From Lantana camara (Eukaryota > Streptophyta > Magnoliopsida > Lamiales > Verbenaceae), in assembly GCA_037501455.1 (NCBI GenBank), contig CM074856.1, positions 18,869,001 to 18,933,000 on the forward strand: a stretch of DNA of 64,000 nucleotides. The letters run 5' to 3'. Numbering within the stretch: position 1 is the stretch's first letter; each line of letters opens with the position of its first letter. This document shows positions 11,747 to 24,577 of the stretch, piece after piece. The notes under the pieces were generated by a model that was not told where the DNA came from, did no database searches, and saw only the letters and a program-made list of their open reading frames with translations. A program made the translations under genes and the position numbers.

Positions 11747-13600
11747 AATCTCTGATGCTCCATACGTCTCTGTATATGCGCCCACCACCACTGTACTATT
11801 CCAGCAGGTCTGATGTAGCCACGCTTTGGCGCCTTCCTATTGGGGCAAGTGTCTAGGATTGACTACACCCTATATTATGGGAATAACAAAATTACTAGGA
11901 GGTCCCTACCTACCTCCTATATACGCTCCAATAAACTTACCACATTTGGTAAGCAATCCTCCTAATCACTTTTTCTTTCTTTACCTCACTTAAATTTCCA
12001 TATAAAGTTTACTGACTTGATCGTCAAAGAGCCAAAACTAGGCCACCTCCATATTCCCTAGTTTAGTACTCGAACGTGTGTTCGTCCTAGCAGGAAGGAT
12101 CCACGATCCTCGAAACAACAAGATTATCCATCTTTCTGAGCCCCAACGCTCGAATCTACTCCCACCAAATACAAGTTGTGAATGATTGGGCGCTGATATC
12201 AGATCAACCACCATCATTTTGGGCTCGTCTGTGGGAACCCTTTTCGTTTCTTAGTAATTTTCTCTTCTCTGCTAACGTTATGCGAACTGCTTTTGAACCT
12301 GGTACTTACTAGGTTCGATTTGCTTACTAGAGGTGGTAACAATAATAATGAGAGAGATATTGAAGTTAACGGGGTTCGAGTTGCCAATCCGCAGGGAGTT
12401 GATGGGCAACATGATCCACCCCTTGACATTAAGGATCTGAGAGAAAATGCAAATCCTTAAAACCCAAAAGGCAAGGGAAAAGTTGTAAACTCTCAGGACC
12501 CCCCTCTCCAAGGAGCTCTTGGAAGGGGGTGAGGGTCCACAGTGCCCCACACTAATGTCATACCCTTAGCGATGGTTACTGGTGGCTTTTAGGAATTTGC
12601 TCAGCCTCCTTTCGTGTATCTCATCGGAATGAACCCATTCCTTGTGCTTTAAGGGACAATCCAATTGTAGCTCTCTACCGTGCAGGGGGAATACAACTTT
12701 CCGTCACGGTCCCGAGGGACACATCAGGGGTAGAATGCCGAAGTTGATGCCATTACAACTTAAGGCGATCTATATGCAGCGTGAAGTACAAGCGATCCAA
12801 AAAGCTTGGGGTCGTTTTCAAGCCACCTATAACTTGATGGGGCTTGCACCACAGTCTTATACTTAAATGATGGGATTAAAAGCTCATCCGTTGGTAGCTG
12901 CCCAAATAGCTCTTCAAGCATAGCCTCTGCCTCCAGCGCTCGAAAATAAGGTGCAAGCGCTAGCCATGAACCCGCACCTTGAAGGAGGCGACAAAGGAAA
13001 GAATCCAGCCATTTCTAGCATGGTCCACGACCGAGGATCCCCAAATGATCAAAATTAAGAAGAGGAGGCCCATTCCCGAGCCTCAAAAAGAGGAAGTAAG
13101 GCTCATGAAATTGATCCCAACGTACTTGCCGCCGTGCAACAGTAACTTGACGACATCTAAGATTTGGTAGGACAACTCTCTCGAGTTAGGTTCCAAGTCC
13201 CTTAAGAAAGGGCCAATAGACCTAATACCAGAGACTATCGTCGCCACAAAGAGAGAGCCCCTCGAAGACGGAGAGGCGAATAGGATTATGAAGGCTACGA
13301 TCAGAAAGATACTATCACCCGTTGATTAAGGACTCACCCCTTGCCAATGAGGTTCTAATGGTCCAAGCAGGATGAGAAAAGATTCCTACTTCCATTAACC
13401 GCTATAATGGAACGATGAACCTAGAGGAGCATGTGTATCATTTTCAACATTTGATGCACTTGTATGAGCATTCAAGCCACTATTGGACTAAGTTGTTTGT
13501 GACGTCCTTGTTGGAGAAGGCCTAGGATTGGTACAAGAGGTTGCCCCCACGGTCGACTAAGGGTACAGTGACTTAACTAAGTCAAAGAAGTTTTTTTTTT
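11747..13600 (+). pseudogene. Decayed Ty3-gypsy (Tat-like) retrotransposon: LTR end, primer-site region and gag remnant
   Basis: The stretch up to about 12216 looks like the R/U5 part of a plant gypsy LTR. It ends in CA and is followed by TGGGCTCGTCTGTGGGAA (12220-12237), a degenerate form of the TGGCGCCGTCTGTGGGA primer-site block seen intact in the element at 61219. Downstream, broken frames still show a Retrotrans_gag pattern: YNGTMNLEEHVYHFQHLM near 13408-13460, then LFVTSLLEKA and DWYKRLPP near 13495-13550. Stops and frameshifts are frequent. No pol or 3' LTR is seen. The 5' LTR probably extends left of the hAT insertion. Confidence 0.65.
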
Positions 13601-13616
13601 TTTTTGGATATTTTAT

Positions 13617-14252
13617 GGTCATGTCAAATAGTGTATTTGATTGTGGTTTTAAACAATTTATACTCGTATCTAAGGAGAATGCTTGATTTGATTTTAAATA
13701 GTTTATACTCATGTTAAAAGAATTTGTGGGTTCGTATCAGTGAGTGTTGATTTGAATTTATAGATAGTTTATACTCGTATGAAGGAGTCTTGATTTGAAT
13801 TTGTAGATAGTATGTTTGTATCAAGGAGTCTTGATATGTATTTATAGATAGTTTATGATCGTATCACGGAGTTTTGATTTAAATTTGTAGACAATTTATA
13901 CTCGTATTAAGGAACCTTGATTTGGATTTCTAGACAGTTTATGCTCGTATCAACTAGCCTTGATTTGGATTTATAGATAGTTTATTCTCGTATTAAGGAG
14001 CCTTAATTTGTACTTTTAGATAGTTTATGATCGTATAAAAGAGCCTTGAATTGGATTTGTAGATAGTTTATACTCATATCATGAAACTTGATTTTGGTTT
14101 ATAAATAATTTATGCTCGTACCGGGGATCCTTAGTTTGAATTTCTGAATAGTTTATACTCGTGTCGAGAAATCTTGGTTTGGATTTCTAAATAGTTTATA
14201 CTCGTGTCAAGAAGTCTTGATTTGAATTTTGACTTCTAAATCGTTTATTTAA
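13617..14252 (+). repeat. Degenerate 43-bp tandem repeat array
   Basis: About 13 head-to-tail units of about 43 bp share the order TTGATTTGGATTT, TAGATAGTTTATACTCGTAT and a GGAGTC-like end. Unit length varies from about 41 to 60 and the sequence drifts along the array. AT-rich and non-coding. Confidence 0.85.
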
Positions 14253-15511
14253 CCGTCATCTAAGATTAAATTACCCCATGTAATTTTTCTACAGGAATTT
14301 GGCTAACAACTAAAGAAACCATATTGTGCGTACGGTAATTCTTACAGTTATTACCAACCATGATAAATTATATGCTTTTAATTGTTAATTGCATAACGTG
14401 TTTATCTGCTTTATGATTTAAAATAATATTATCAGTGCATGTATATACTAGAGTTGTTCTGGCCAAATGTTCCACTGCTTATTAAATTTTTTAAAAAATA
14501 TTTTGAAATATGGTCCCATACTTTTACTCTCTTTGGGCCCCTTACCTAGCAGATGGATCCACGGCGAGAGGAGTACGGTGGCCATAAGTGAAAACTTTTC
14601 AAAATATTAGAGAAAGGTAATTTCATTAATATAATAGAATAGGGTTTCATTAAATTTTCATCATTCCCTTATGTGCAATAAATTGTATGTTTAGACCTAG
14701 TGATTATGGAGTGACTCCCATAATTGCGTATAAGATAGGAAACTCATAATCATCTCATATTAGTTAATGTTAGGACATGTTATCTGCTAATTACTTGTGT
14801 CATGCAGTTTATGTGAAACTGCATTAAACAAGACTAGTTAAAATGGATAACATTATATATGTTGGTGAGGTCAAATCGGACAATTCTCTAGCATTCAAAA
14901 ATCCCATTAAATATTAAGCAACTTCGAAAAATAGGTGTTTTGATCAAAGTGCAAACTTTGATGAAAATTCCTAGCATTCCATCAATAGGACTTAAGTTTA
15001 ATAAGTTGTTGTCTCACAAGTTGTCGGTTAACTTATTAGTTTTTAGTTTCCTGATTAATCACTTTGTAAGTAATTGATATTTCGTGATTGTTTTAGGGAG
15101 TGAGATGTCTCTCGAGTTGTGGATCGTGTAAACTAGTTTAGCCATGATCTTTGTGATTGAGAGGTCCTGCTTAACGCCGAAATAAATGTGGATGTCGCAC
15201 AAGTCGTGGGTCCATATTGAAAGAACGGTGATGCAAAATAATATTGAGAATTCGATATGAGATGGAATTAGTAAATAGTACTTACTTAAAGGTTTTATTT
15301 CGGATTTCTCATGAGTTATGGGTCCGAGATAAAATGTTTGGGATCTCAATACCCATCGGAAAAACAAGTTTCCTATAAGATTGTTTGGATTTTAAGATTT
15401 TATATAAACAGTGAAAGGTAACATGTAATGAAAGACCTTATTATATGTATAATGTTATTATTCAGTATGGTCATGATTTTTTTGCTTTAGTGATTCTCTA
15501 CAAAGTTTGAA
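14253..15511 (+). other. Probable 5' LTR and leader of the copia element; borders not resolved
   Basis: AT-rich sequence with no gene. Its place directly upstream of a copia gag start suggests an LTR plus leader, but no matching 3' LTR is present because the element is truncated, so the ends cannot be set. Confidence 0.35.
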
Positions 15512-17275
15512 ATGGCAACCAAAAACCCATTCGTATCCATCCTTGAGTCAAACAAGTTGACGGGTCCTAATTATTTCTGATTAGCTTAGGAATCTGAAAA
15601 TTGTTCTTGATTGTGAAAAGAGAAAGTATGTTCTCTTTGAGGCGGATCCCATTCCCGAAGGGGAAGCTCCGACTCGGCCGAGTGAGACGCGATTACTAAG
15701 TGGAAGGATGATAAGTTTTAAGCCTGTTGTCTTATGCTTGCTAACATGTATAAGGACATGCAAAGACAACATGAAACAATGAATAACACCTAGGAGATTT
15801 AGGACTACTTAAAGCAACTTTACCGTCCTCATGAACGTGTTACAAGGTATAACACGTCGAATGAATTATTCCATCTTCGAATGAGGTAAGGTACTAATGT
15901 CCACGTGTATGGACCGAAGTTTCCTAGTTTAATTGAGAAGCTTACAGCCATGGACATGCCACTTAGAGAGGAGTTCTTTGCGGATTTGTTGCTTGCCTCG
16001 CTCCCACAATCATTCAATCCCATCGTGCTCAATTTCAACATGAATCATGCAAATGCTATTGTAGAGGAGTTAATCAGTCAACTCATGACTGCTGAGAGCA
16101 CCCTTAAGAAGGATCACAAGGTTATATTAGTCATAACTCCTTCTTCTTCTAAGTCTAAGAAGGGCAAGGGTAGAAAGGCCCAAAAGAAGAAGAAACCCCT
16201 TAAATCCATTAGAGGGGTTAAGAAGGGAAATACCCAAAAGAAGAGGAAAGATTAGAAGGAGGGCATTTGCTTCCACTGTGACAAGTCGGGGTACTGGAAG
16301 AGGAACTGTCGGGAGTATAAGGATACTCTGAAAAAAGGTATGTTTCTCATTGAAATAAATCTATCTATCAATTCAAACTCTTGGGTATTGGATACTGGTT
16401 GTGGATCTCACATTTGTAATAATTTGTAGATTCTAAGTGAGGTGAAACAATTGAGAAGAGGAGAGAGTGTTCCTGAAGGTTAGAAATTACTCAATGGTTG
16501 AGGTGCAAGATTTTGAGACCGTTAGATTAGATTTAGGAGTTTTTACTTTAATTTTGAATAAGGTACTTTAATTTTGATTATGAAGGTTAGAAACATTATC
16601 AGAAATATTATTTCCATTCCAATGCTTGATTGTGAAGGTTTTGAGAAGTTTATTAGTAATGGTTGTTTTTATATAAAGAAGAATGGTTCTTCATCTGTAC
16701 TTGGTACATTATCGAACGAACTTTATCTAACTAAAAACGTCAATATTTTGAATATACAACGAGAAAACAAGCGAAAGAGAGACTTCAAAGTTTCAGCAAG
16801 GCTTTGACACACTACTCTATGATTTCTTTTCAAGAACAGGGTGAACAAGTTAACTAACTTAGGATCATTCTATGAAAATAAACTTAAAAAGTTGATTTCC
16901 TGTGAATCTTGTCTCAAAGGAAAAATGTCTAAAGCCCCGTTTAATGAAAACGTGGAATGCACCAAAGACATATTAGATTTAATCCATACTAATGTATGTG
17001 GTCCACTCAGTGTAAGCACAAGGAACAATCATCATTCATAATTTTCACAGATGACTTCAGTCGTTATAATTATGTGTACTTAATAAAGTATAAGTCTAAA
17101 ACTTTTGAGAAATTCTTAAAATTTTAGAAGGAGGTTGAGAACCAAGCGAATTATAAGATCAAGACACTTCGATCTGATCGAGTTAGATAATATTTTAGTG
17201 ATGAATTCCTTAATCATCTAATAGATAATGGAATTGTCTCTCAATAGTTTCTTTTGGTAACTCCTATCGAATGGA
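15512..17275 (+). pseudogene. Ty1-copia gag-pol pseudogene (gag, zinc knuckle, protease, partial integrase)
   Basis: Begins ATG GCA ACC AAA at 15512. The order of domains is that of copia polyproteins. The UBN2-type gag includes LLASLPQSFNPIVLNFNMN (about 15985-16041). A zinc knuckle follows, CFHCDKSGYWKRNC at about 16268-16312, in which the expected His has become Tyr. The protease core WVLDTGCGSHIC lies at about 16382-16420. GAG-pre-integrase is at about 16838-16950 (CESCLKGKMSKAPF), and the integrase start at about 16975-17200 (FTDDFSRY, then IKTLRSDR). Many in-frame stops and frameshifts are present. The reverse transcriptase and RNase H are missing, so the copy is dead and 3'-truncated. 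Confidence 0.85.
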
Positions 17276-17496
17276 GTTTAGCCTTTTAGGGATAAAGAAC
17301 CAATTAATCGTGCAGTTGGATTATTGCGGCAGTAGCACAAGGTGATTTAACTTGGCTTATATCAATGGATATTCATTTTAGAATCGTTTATAAATACTCA
17401 ATTATTTCGCTTTTTGGACGTTATGGATCCATCATTAGCGACCTATAATTATAGGTCAATTAAAAAATTACTGGAGATTAAAACAAATGTCCCATT
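17276..17496. other. Short region between copia remnant and LINE, with the left LINE target duplication
   Basis: No gene. Its last 16 bases (17481-17496) match 23407-23422 at 14 of 16 positions, the probable target duplication of the LINE. Confidence 0.5.
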
Positions 17497-20400
17497 TTTT
17501 TTTTTTTTTGGTGCACCAGAGACCAAAAGAAAACAAAACACAATCTCGTCACATAAATATCTTGTGGAGGCTCGTTCCAAACCACTTTATCATCTTCTAT
17601 ACACTGGCCCAACTTGGCAAGATAATCAGCCAACTCGTTGCTCGAACGATTAATATTCTTGATCGTGCAAGTCCACGGTTTTCGTATCAGCACCCAGCAG
17701 TCCTGTATGATCTCTCCCAGCGGGTGATTATCAATATTGGCTTCATTCACCAATCTTACCACATCTTCTGAGTCGCATTCCACCTCAATGTTCGGAAAAC
17801 GTCTTTCCCATGCCAACTTCAGGCCCTCACGCAAGCCCCAAAGTTCAGCTACAATGATAGAAGTATTGCCCATCTTCATGGCGAAACCAAGCTGCCATTT
17901 TCCCTCGTCGTCTCTAATCACGGCCGCAGCAGAAGCAGTGTTTCGATGACCGAACACACTTCCATCGGTATTGAGTTTGTACCAACCCGGCGGACATACC
18001 TAGCTATTTTGGCATTCCTTCCCCGATTTCGGTTTCTTCCGTTTCTGTATCTCATTCATATCTAGCGCCATACGCTTGATGTTGTTGATTGTCACCTGCG
18101 CCTGTTGGTTCACCCTTGGTAGACCCACTTGTTCCGGCATTTCCAGATCTCCCAGATTGCAGCCATAAAAACACATCTCCACTCACAATCCTCATTGATC
18201 GAACTTCGACAATCCAACTGCCAAGCTTGTCTCAGTCAAATGTTATTCTCCATGTTATTAAACTTCATCCAGTCACGAGTATCAAGAACGAACTTCCATA
18301 CCCTCTCAGCAGCCGGACAGTTCCATAAGATATGAAGAATATCTTCCCGATCAGCTTTACACTTCGTGCACCTAGCATCCTCCGTCATGTTTCTATCCCG
18401 CCTAAGCGCATTGCACATTAAACTGTTATGATTAATAAGCCAGAGAAAACACTTTATTTTACTGGGAATGTTGCTACGCCATATAGTACTCCACGAGCTA
18501 TCCACCTCCCTCAGGTTATTACTCAAAGATTGATAAGCTGATTTGCAACTATAGTTACCATTTGCCTGTCCCCTACATATTCGCACGTCTTGAGCCACCG
18601 GGTTCATCGGAATTGGAACGCCCATGATTTTTCACCGAATATCACCTGGAAGATCAGTCTAAATTTTATCCAGGTCCCAACGATTGTCACCTCCAAACAC
18701 ATCCCCTACCTTGAGTTCAGTCTCTTCCTCCTCAACCGTCATGGGAATGAGGTCTTTCAGCACTCCGAATCCCGTCCAGTTCTCCGTCCAAAAATTGACA
18801 TCCCTGCCATTTCCAAGTCTCCACCCAATGTTGTGCCCGACGCCACGAATGCTCCGGATAACGCCTTTCCACAAAATCGAGGCAGTGGGTTTTGGATTAT
18901 GATCCATGATGTCCTCCGAGCCTAAGTACTTGGCTTTGAAGATCTTACCCCACACGCTCTCTTTCTCTTTCAAAACCCGCATCCTGTCTTAGCAAGCATC
19001 GCCATATTGCTCTTTCTTGCCTCTTTGATTCCGAGAGCCCCTTCCGATTTAGGCCGTATGACCTTCGCCCATCCCACAAGATGGGTTTTCCGTTGATTCG
19101 ACCCCGTAGACCATAAAAAATTAAGGTTGAGTCTATCGAATTTCGCACAAACGTTCTCTGGAAACCAACACGTGTGCATCTGATAAGTCGGAATAGAAGA
19201 AGTAACCGACTGTATGAGTGTAAGTCTGCCCGCCATATTAAGAGTCTTTGATTTCCAAATTGAGAGCCTTTTTTGCACCCTTTCCAGAACGTTATCAAAA
19301 ACCTCCTTAGAGTTGCCATTGGTGCCAAGGTAAACCCCAAGGTACTTGCCGATATCTAAGGCTTCCCCGATGCCAAGCTCTTGCACAATTGAACCCCTAT
19401 GATCTTGTCTAGAGTTTGGAGAGAACCAGACTCTCGACTTCCTAACACTTACTTTAAGTCCCGACGACCGGCTGAACCGCTCCATGATGTCTTTAATCTC
19501 CCTCGCATCTTCAATGCTCGCCTTAGCCGCTAAGATAATGTCATCGGCAAAGAACAAATGGCTTATCGCCGGACCCCCATGACTGACCGAGATTGGTTTC
19601 CATCTTCTTGCCCCAACCGCTTCCTCAATGAGGTAGCTTAACCTCTCCATGCAGAGCACAAAGAGATACGGTGATAAAGGATCACCCTGCCTGAGCCCGC
19701 AAGAAGGAATGATTCGCTCCGTGGGATCACCGTTCCAGAGTATTTGGGGCTTCACCGCTTTGACTCCGTTCATGATGAGAGTCACCGTGGCATCCGGAAA
19801 GTTAAATAAACGAAGAGTTTCTTCCAAGAAATCCCAACTTACATTCTCGTAAGCTTTCTCTAAGTCCAGCATCAACAGCATATTACCTGTTTTGCTTTTG
19901 GAATTCCTCATTGTATGTATGGCCCCTTTGATAACCAAGATGTTGTCTACTGTACTCCGCTTTGGAATAAAAGAGTTCTGATAAGGTCTGATAATCTTAG
20001 CTATGAAGATCTTGAACCTCAGAACCAACAATTTAGTAAGGATTTTCAAGCTGATATTGCACAACGCGATGGGCCTGAATTTGCTGGCATCTTTCGGGCT
20101 CTCCACCTTTGGAATCAGACATATATAAGCATATCCCATCTCCTCCGATATCCTCATGTTATTAAAGCAATTGTTCAAATGGTTAACAAGGGAATCCCCG
20201 ACAATATTCCAATATCTTTTATAAAAAAAGACTTGACACCCATCAGGCCCGGGTGCTTTAAAGGAATGCATGGTTTTGATAACTTTTATAACCTCAGCCT
20301 TGGTAATCGGGTTGGTGAGAATGGCAGCATCATCTTTGCTGATTCTTTTCTGCATGTTGTTGCACGGTAGCGTGAGGGTCTCGCCATTTTGATTACCACC

Positions 20401-21597
20401 AGTGAAAAGATTCGTGAAGTATGTATGGATGTGTTCCTTGAGTACATCCACGTTAGTCTGCCATTCCCCATCAAGAAATAAGGTGTTGATCTTATTGCGC
20501 CATCTTCTGGTGATCGTAGAGAGGTGAAAGAATTTAGTATTCTTGTCCCCCATCTTTAACCACTTCACACGAGATTTCTGGTACCACAGCGCTTCCTCTT
20601 GGATTAGGACCTCATTAAGTTCTTTGATAAGCTTAGGTTCAAGTGTCCGAAGATCTTCGTTGAGTTTATATGTTGGTATTTTTTGAATACCCCCAATACG
20701 ATCCCTGAGGAGTCGTTTCCGGCGAAAGATGTTCCCGAAGACATCTCTATTCCAAGCGCAGAGACTGTTCGACACTGCTTGCATGGCCTTATCAAACTCC
20801 ACGTTCCTATCCCAAATATCTTTGATCAGCTCTCTACAACCTGGATTATAATCCCACGCGCCTCGAATCGAAAAGGTTTGGTTTGATTGGTTCGGAGGTT
20901 GCCGATGGTATCCATCAGAATTGGGTGGTGGTCGGAATGTGTTCTTGGAAGAACTCGAACCACACTGCGGATACTTCTGACACCAAGACTCGTTCGCCAG
21001 CGCTCTGTCTAACCTTTCCCTCACAATATGCCCCCCTCGTACAACCCCAGACCAGGTGAAACGAGGACCTTTTGCTTCCAAGTCGATAAGATCACATTTT
21101 TCAAAGGCTTCCCGGAAGTTATCACATCTTCTCTAACTCGTCGGATTGCCTCCATCCTTCTCACTCGGACACTTGACGTCATTGAAATCCCCCATGAGAA
21201 GCCAAGGTTTATTATGCTCCTAACTTAAAGCATACAGATCGTTCAAGAGCCCAGCTCTCCGTCCCGAGGTAGGGCTCGCATATGTGCCACTGCAGATCCA
21301 CTCATTTGTTTGTGGCCCAATAACCCCATGAATAGCTTGTGTCGAGACTTCCAGGATTCGAACTTGAATGTGCGCCTCATTCCAGAGTAGCCAGATTCCC
21401 CTCTTCCTTCCAATCGTTGGGCCTCTGCACACGTTCGTAAAGCCCAGACGTGTCGAAAGCTCTTCTGCTTGACCATCGGAAACTCTAGTTTCCAATAGGT
21501 ACACCACATCTGGTTGATGCTCCCTAATTAATTCGCGTAGATGACGCCGAAACTCATCATTATCCGTACCATTGCAATTCCAGAAAAGAACCTTCAT
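17478..21597 (-). pseudogene. LINE ORF2 (endonuclease, reverse transcriptase, zf-RVT, RNase H), broken
   Basis: Starts at 21597 (MKVLFWNCNGTDNDEF). The exonuclease/endonuclease/phosphatase domain shows LLETRV and, after one stop, LLMGDFND. Two in-frame stops, at 21222-21220 and near 21130, interrupt it. From 21081 an open stretch of 703 codons covers the rest of the endonuclease and the reverse transcriptase, with FKAPGPDG, GLRQGDPLSPYLF and the catalytic FADD (HLFFADDIILA). A frameshift near 18975 leads into the zf-RVT region (SIWCFLWL-like pattern IKCFLWLINHNSLMC, and CTKC). Another frameshift leads into RNase H (about 17990-17560). There the acidic residues are still present: NTDGS, AELWGLREGL, ECDSED and NELADYLA. 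The RNase H part is therefore better preserved than the endonuclease. Confidence 0.9.
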
Positions 21598-23406
21598 TGG
21601 AAAACAATAAATTTAAGGACAGACATTTGCTCCTCAAATAGGAGATTGCTCCTTTCCTGAACCATTTGAAACATTACCGCAACTATCGAGTTGCATTGCG
21701 GTCGGTTCTCCTGTTCTGGGAGACTGAACACCATCTTGTATCCCATCCCTAGCTATCTGATTGGGGTTTACGACGTTTGCACCTCTATCTGGTGAAACCG
21801 AGGTGTGATACTCTTGATTCTCGCGAAAGGGCGGGTCATAATCATGATCATTTGGCATCCTGTCTCTATCAGATCCTCTTTCGTTATCCCTATCTCGCCG
21901 TATGCTTGTTCTTCCTCCATCACTGAGGTATGAATTATCTTCGGTGATACGAACACTAGTAAAGGTGAAGCTTTGTTTTTCTGTTTCGGTGTGTGTTTTT
22001 TGAGAATTAATGAAGTCTCCCAGCGATGTGCGTATCTCACTAGATTTTCCTTTTTCAGAGTTTCGTGTCTGCATGGAAGTAACCATATGAGTTTCGTCTT
22101 TTTTTATTTTGGGGCTTGTATCTTCTAGGATTATCTCTCCTAGTCTCTTCCGCCTTCTTTTCACGTATAGACCCAACTGAAAACTTTCCATGAGGGATAG
22201 GGATCTCCTGTGCGATTTGCGTGCTATCCGAATCAAGTCCACTAAATTCCGGATTCGAAAAAATTTCGAACTGATTTTTCGCCTTAGGGTTCGGGACATT
22301 GTTGGAATTTTTTGGCCGAGCGCCGCCCGTCGTTGCTGGTTTGGATTTGGTTCTATTGCCTTTTTTAGCCATCATCCAAGGGCCGTACGTTTGATTCTCG
22401 GTGTGCGTATCTACTTTTTCCGACGTATCTCTATTCGGCGTACAAACTCGGTTGGGCACTTCGGCTTGCACTAGTTTCGGTTTTGAGGGGGCAATGTTCC
22501 AGCCGGTGTCCAACCCTACCATAAGTGAAGCATATGGAGGGCATATTCTCGTAGATGAGCGGACGGAGTCTGTTACCTACTTCAATCGCACTCCGAAGGG
22601 GTCTTTCAAGATCCAGCTGCACACACACCCTTGCAAACCTGCCCTTAATCCCATAGTAAGTGTTGGTGTCAATTTTGATTGGTATGCCGATGGAGGCCGC
22701 GAGTTGATGCAGAATTGGATCCTTGTAGTATTCTAAGGAGAGCTTCGAAATTCGAACCCAAGCAACGGTAGAAGTTACCTTATCCTTGGAGGCTTGGAAA
22801 TTTGGCGTCCATTTCTGTACCACCAAATAGCATCCGTTAATTACCCATGGTCCATCCGTCAGTATGGATGTAGCCTTCTCCGGGTCCCGTGTTTTCAGAA
22901 CATAACAGCCATGCCCTAGCTCTATGAGATCGAACTCCCCCTTGAGTTGCCACATCCGATCCAGCCTTGCCGAAAGAAGATTAGGGTTCAAGCTTCTGCC
23001 CAATAGTTTCAGAATAATGGCATGACGCCATTCTTCTCTTATCAACTCCTCGTAATCTTCATCCAGGATCAACCTTGGATATGGAAACTCCTCAGTGGGA
23101 TCAATGATGGTTATTTTGTTTAGGTCTTCCAGATTCCTTTCACTGAATCTAGGATTATCAGTATGCCTCTTCCCCATTAATGAGGTTGCATATGACTCTT
23201 TCGGCGCTTTGTCCGGCTCCTTGGACGAACTGGCTCCCTCCTGATTCAATTTCACTCCTTGTTCATGCGACCTGGTTTGATCGAAGCTGCGTTTAAACTT
23301 CTTCGTGCTCCTTCTCATCTGGTCAAACTCCTCACTTGAGAGCGGGGGGAAAGATCCTCCTTTCTCCATTTTTATTGATGTCGAGATCGAATTGGTCGAC
23401 TCCTTT
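17497..23406 (-). mobile_element. Near full-length L1-type LINE (non-LTR retrotransposon)
   Basis: Minus-strand element of about 5.9 kb. The 3' end is a poly-A tail, seen on + as a T run at about 17495-17509. ORF1 starts only 37 nt inside the right boundary. Flanking 16-mers AAACAAATGTCCCATT (17481-17496) and AAACAGATGTCACATT (23407-23422) differ at two positions and fit a LINE target-site duplication. The element holds ORF1 with DUF4283 and a zinc knuckle, and ORF2 with endonuclease, reverse transcriptase, zf-RVT and RNase H. That is the plant L1 arrangement with a terminal RNase H. Both ORFs are broken, so the copy is inactive, but most of the coding length survives and it is relatively young. 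Confidence 0.9.
21634..23369 (-). pseudogene. LINE ORF1 (DUF4283 and zf-CCHC_4), frameshifted
   Basis: Nucleic-acid-binding ORF1 protein of a plant LINE. It opens at 23369 (MEKGGSFPPLSSEEFD) and runs 312 codons to 22431. It includes a DUF4283 domain (about residues 100-210: WRHAIILKLLGR, then GPWVINGCYLVVQKW) and a zinc knuckle, CFTYGRVGHRLEHC. In the knuckle the second Cys of the usual CxxC pair is Tyr. The basic, Ser/Arg-rich C-terminal half continues in two other frames (22522-22055, then about 22299-21634), so at least two frameshifts split it. Confidence 0.85.
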
Positions 23407-23422
23407 AAACAGATGTCACATT

Positions 23423-24577
23423 GAATATTGTTTGCTAATGCTCTCCTTCACATGTATACTACTTGAGTTTGATCCTAAACGTGAATTGTTTTTTCAATGG
23501 TTCCTTCATATAACAGAGACTTTTCGAATCTCATCTTCCACGTGATTTTTTTTTTTTTTTTTAAATGGTTGAAGGTGAGAATTTATTCACATAACCTTCG
23601 ATTTGGGTTTTAATATCACATTAAACGATCATCTAGTCTAAGAATTTAAACAGTTAAAAAAATACTATTAAATATTTAAATATTTCTAACAAAGTAAAAA
23701 AAAATAAAAAAAATTCTAACTCCATCATGATAAAATATACCATTGATGTTTCTTTTTGTAAATATCTGTAAATTCCATACCCTTTTTTTAATCGATCAAC
23801 AAAATCGTTGGGTGATTAACGATGATCCCGCTTTATTTATTACTGACAACAGCAAAAAGATATATATTGTTAATCCAAAGATCAAATAACAAAAATATAA
23901 AAAAGATGTTCAAGAAAAAAAAAATAGACATGAACAATCTTAGACAATTAAATAAAACACTATTTAAAGAAACAATGGTCCCATTTGAGAATAAAACATA
24001 TCACAATTACGACAACTAAGATAGCAGCTAAATTTCAAGCAACAATAATCAAATGAACCACCTGAATGGCAGAAGATTAGTCAATACTGTTGTTTGTGAA
24101 AAAATCCACAGATTTCGCTATTCATTTAACAATTATACTGCGTTGATATTTGGACAAAATTAATAATAACGTTAACATTCTGACGCATAGAAGATGAATA
24201 AAAATTAGAATTACAAGCCTACTTCGTGCAGAAAGAAAATACGGAGTAGCATTAGGATTTAGGAGGATACATGAATTATTTGATTTTTTGTATCTCATTA
24301 ATTTCATATATAGACTCTAATTGAATTACTTCCACACCTTTATGATGGTGGGAGTAGCACTACTATTTACTAAAACACTTGGCTGTTATGGCCAACAACG
24401 TGGCCAATGTATGACCACCGAAGCTCACTTTTTTTCTTCTTTCTTTTCTCGTCTTCTTCTGCCCTTTTTCGGATCATGTTCATCTCCCACCTTAAAACCT
24501 TATAATTTTGCAGAAACAAACATAGTAAACATACTGATAAATATAAAGAAAAGAAAGGAAAAGAAGTAGAATTAGGT
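23423..24577. other. AT-rich intergenic region
   Basis: Poly-T and A-rich runs (for example 23547-23563), no coding signal I can support. The lower end leads into the 3' side of the small gene on the minus strand. Confidence 0.5.
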
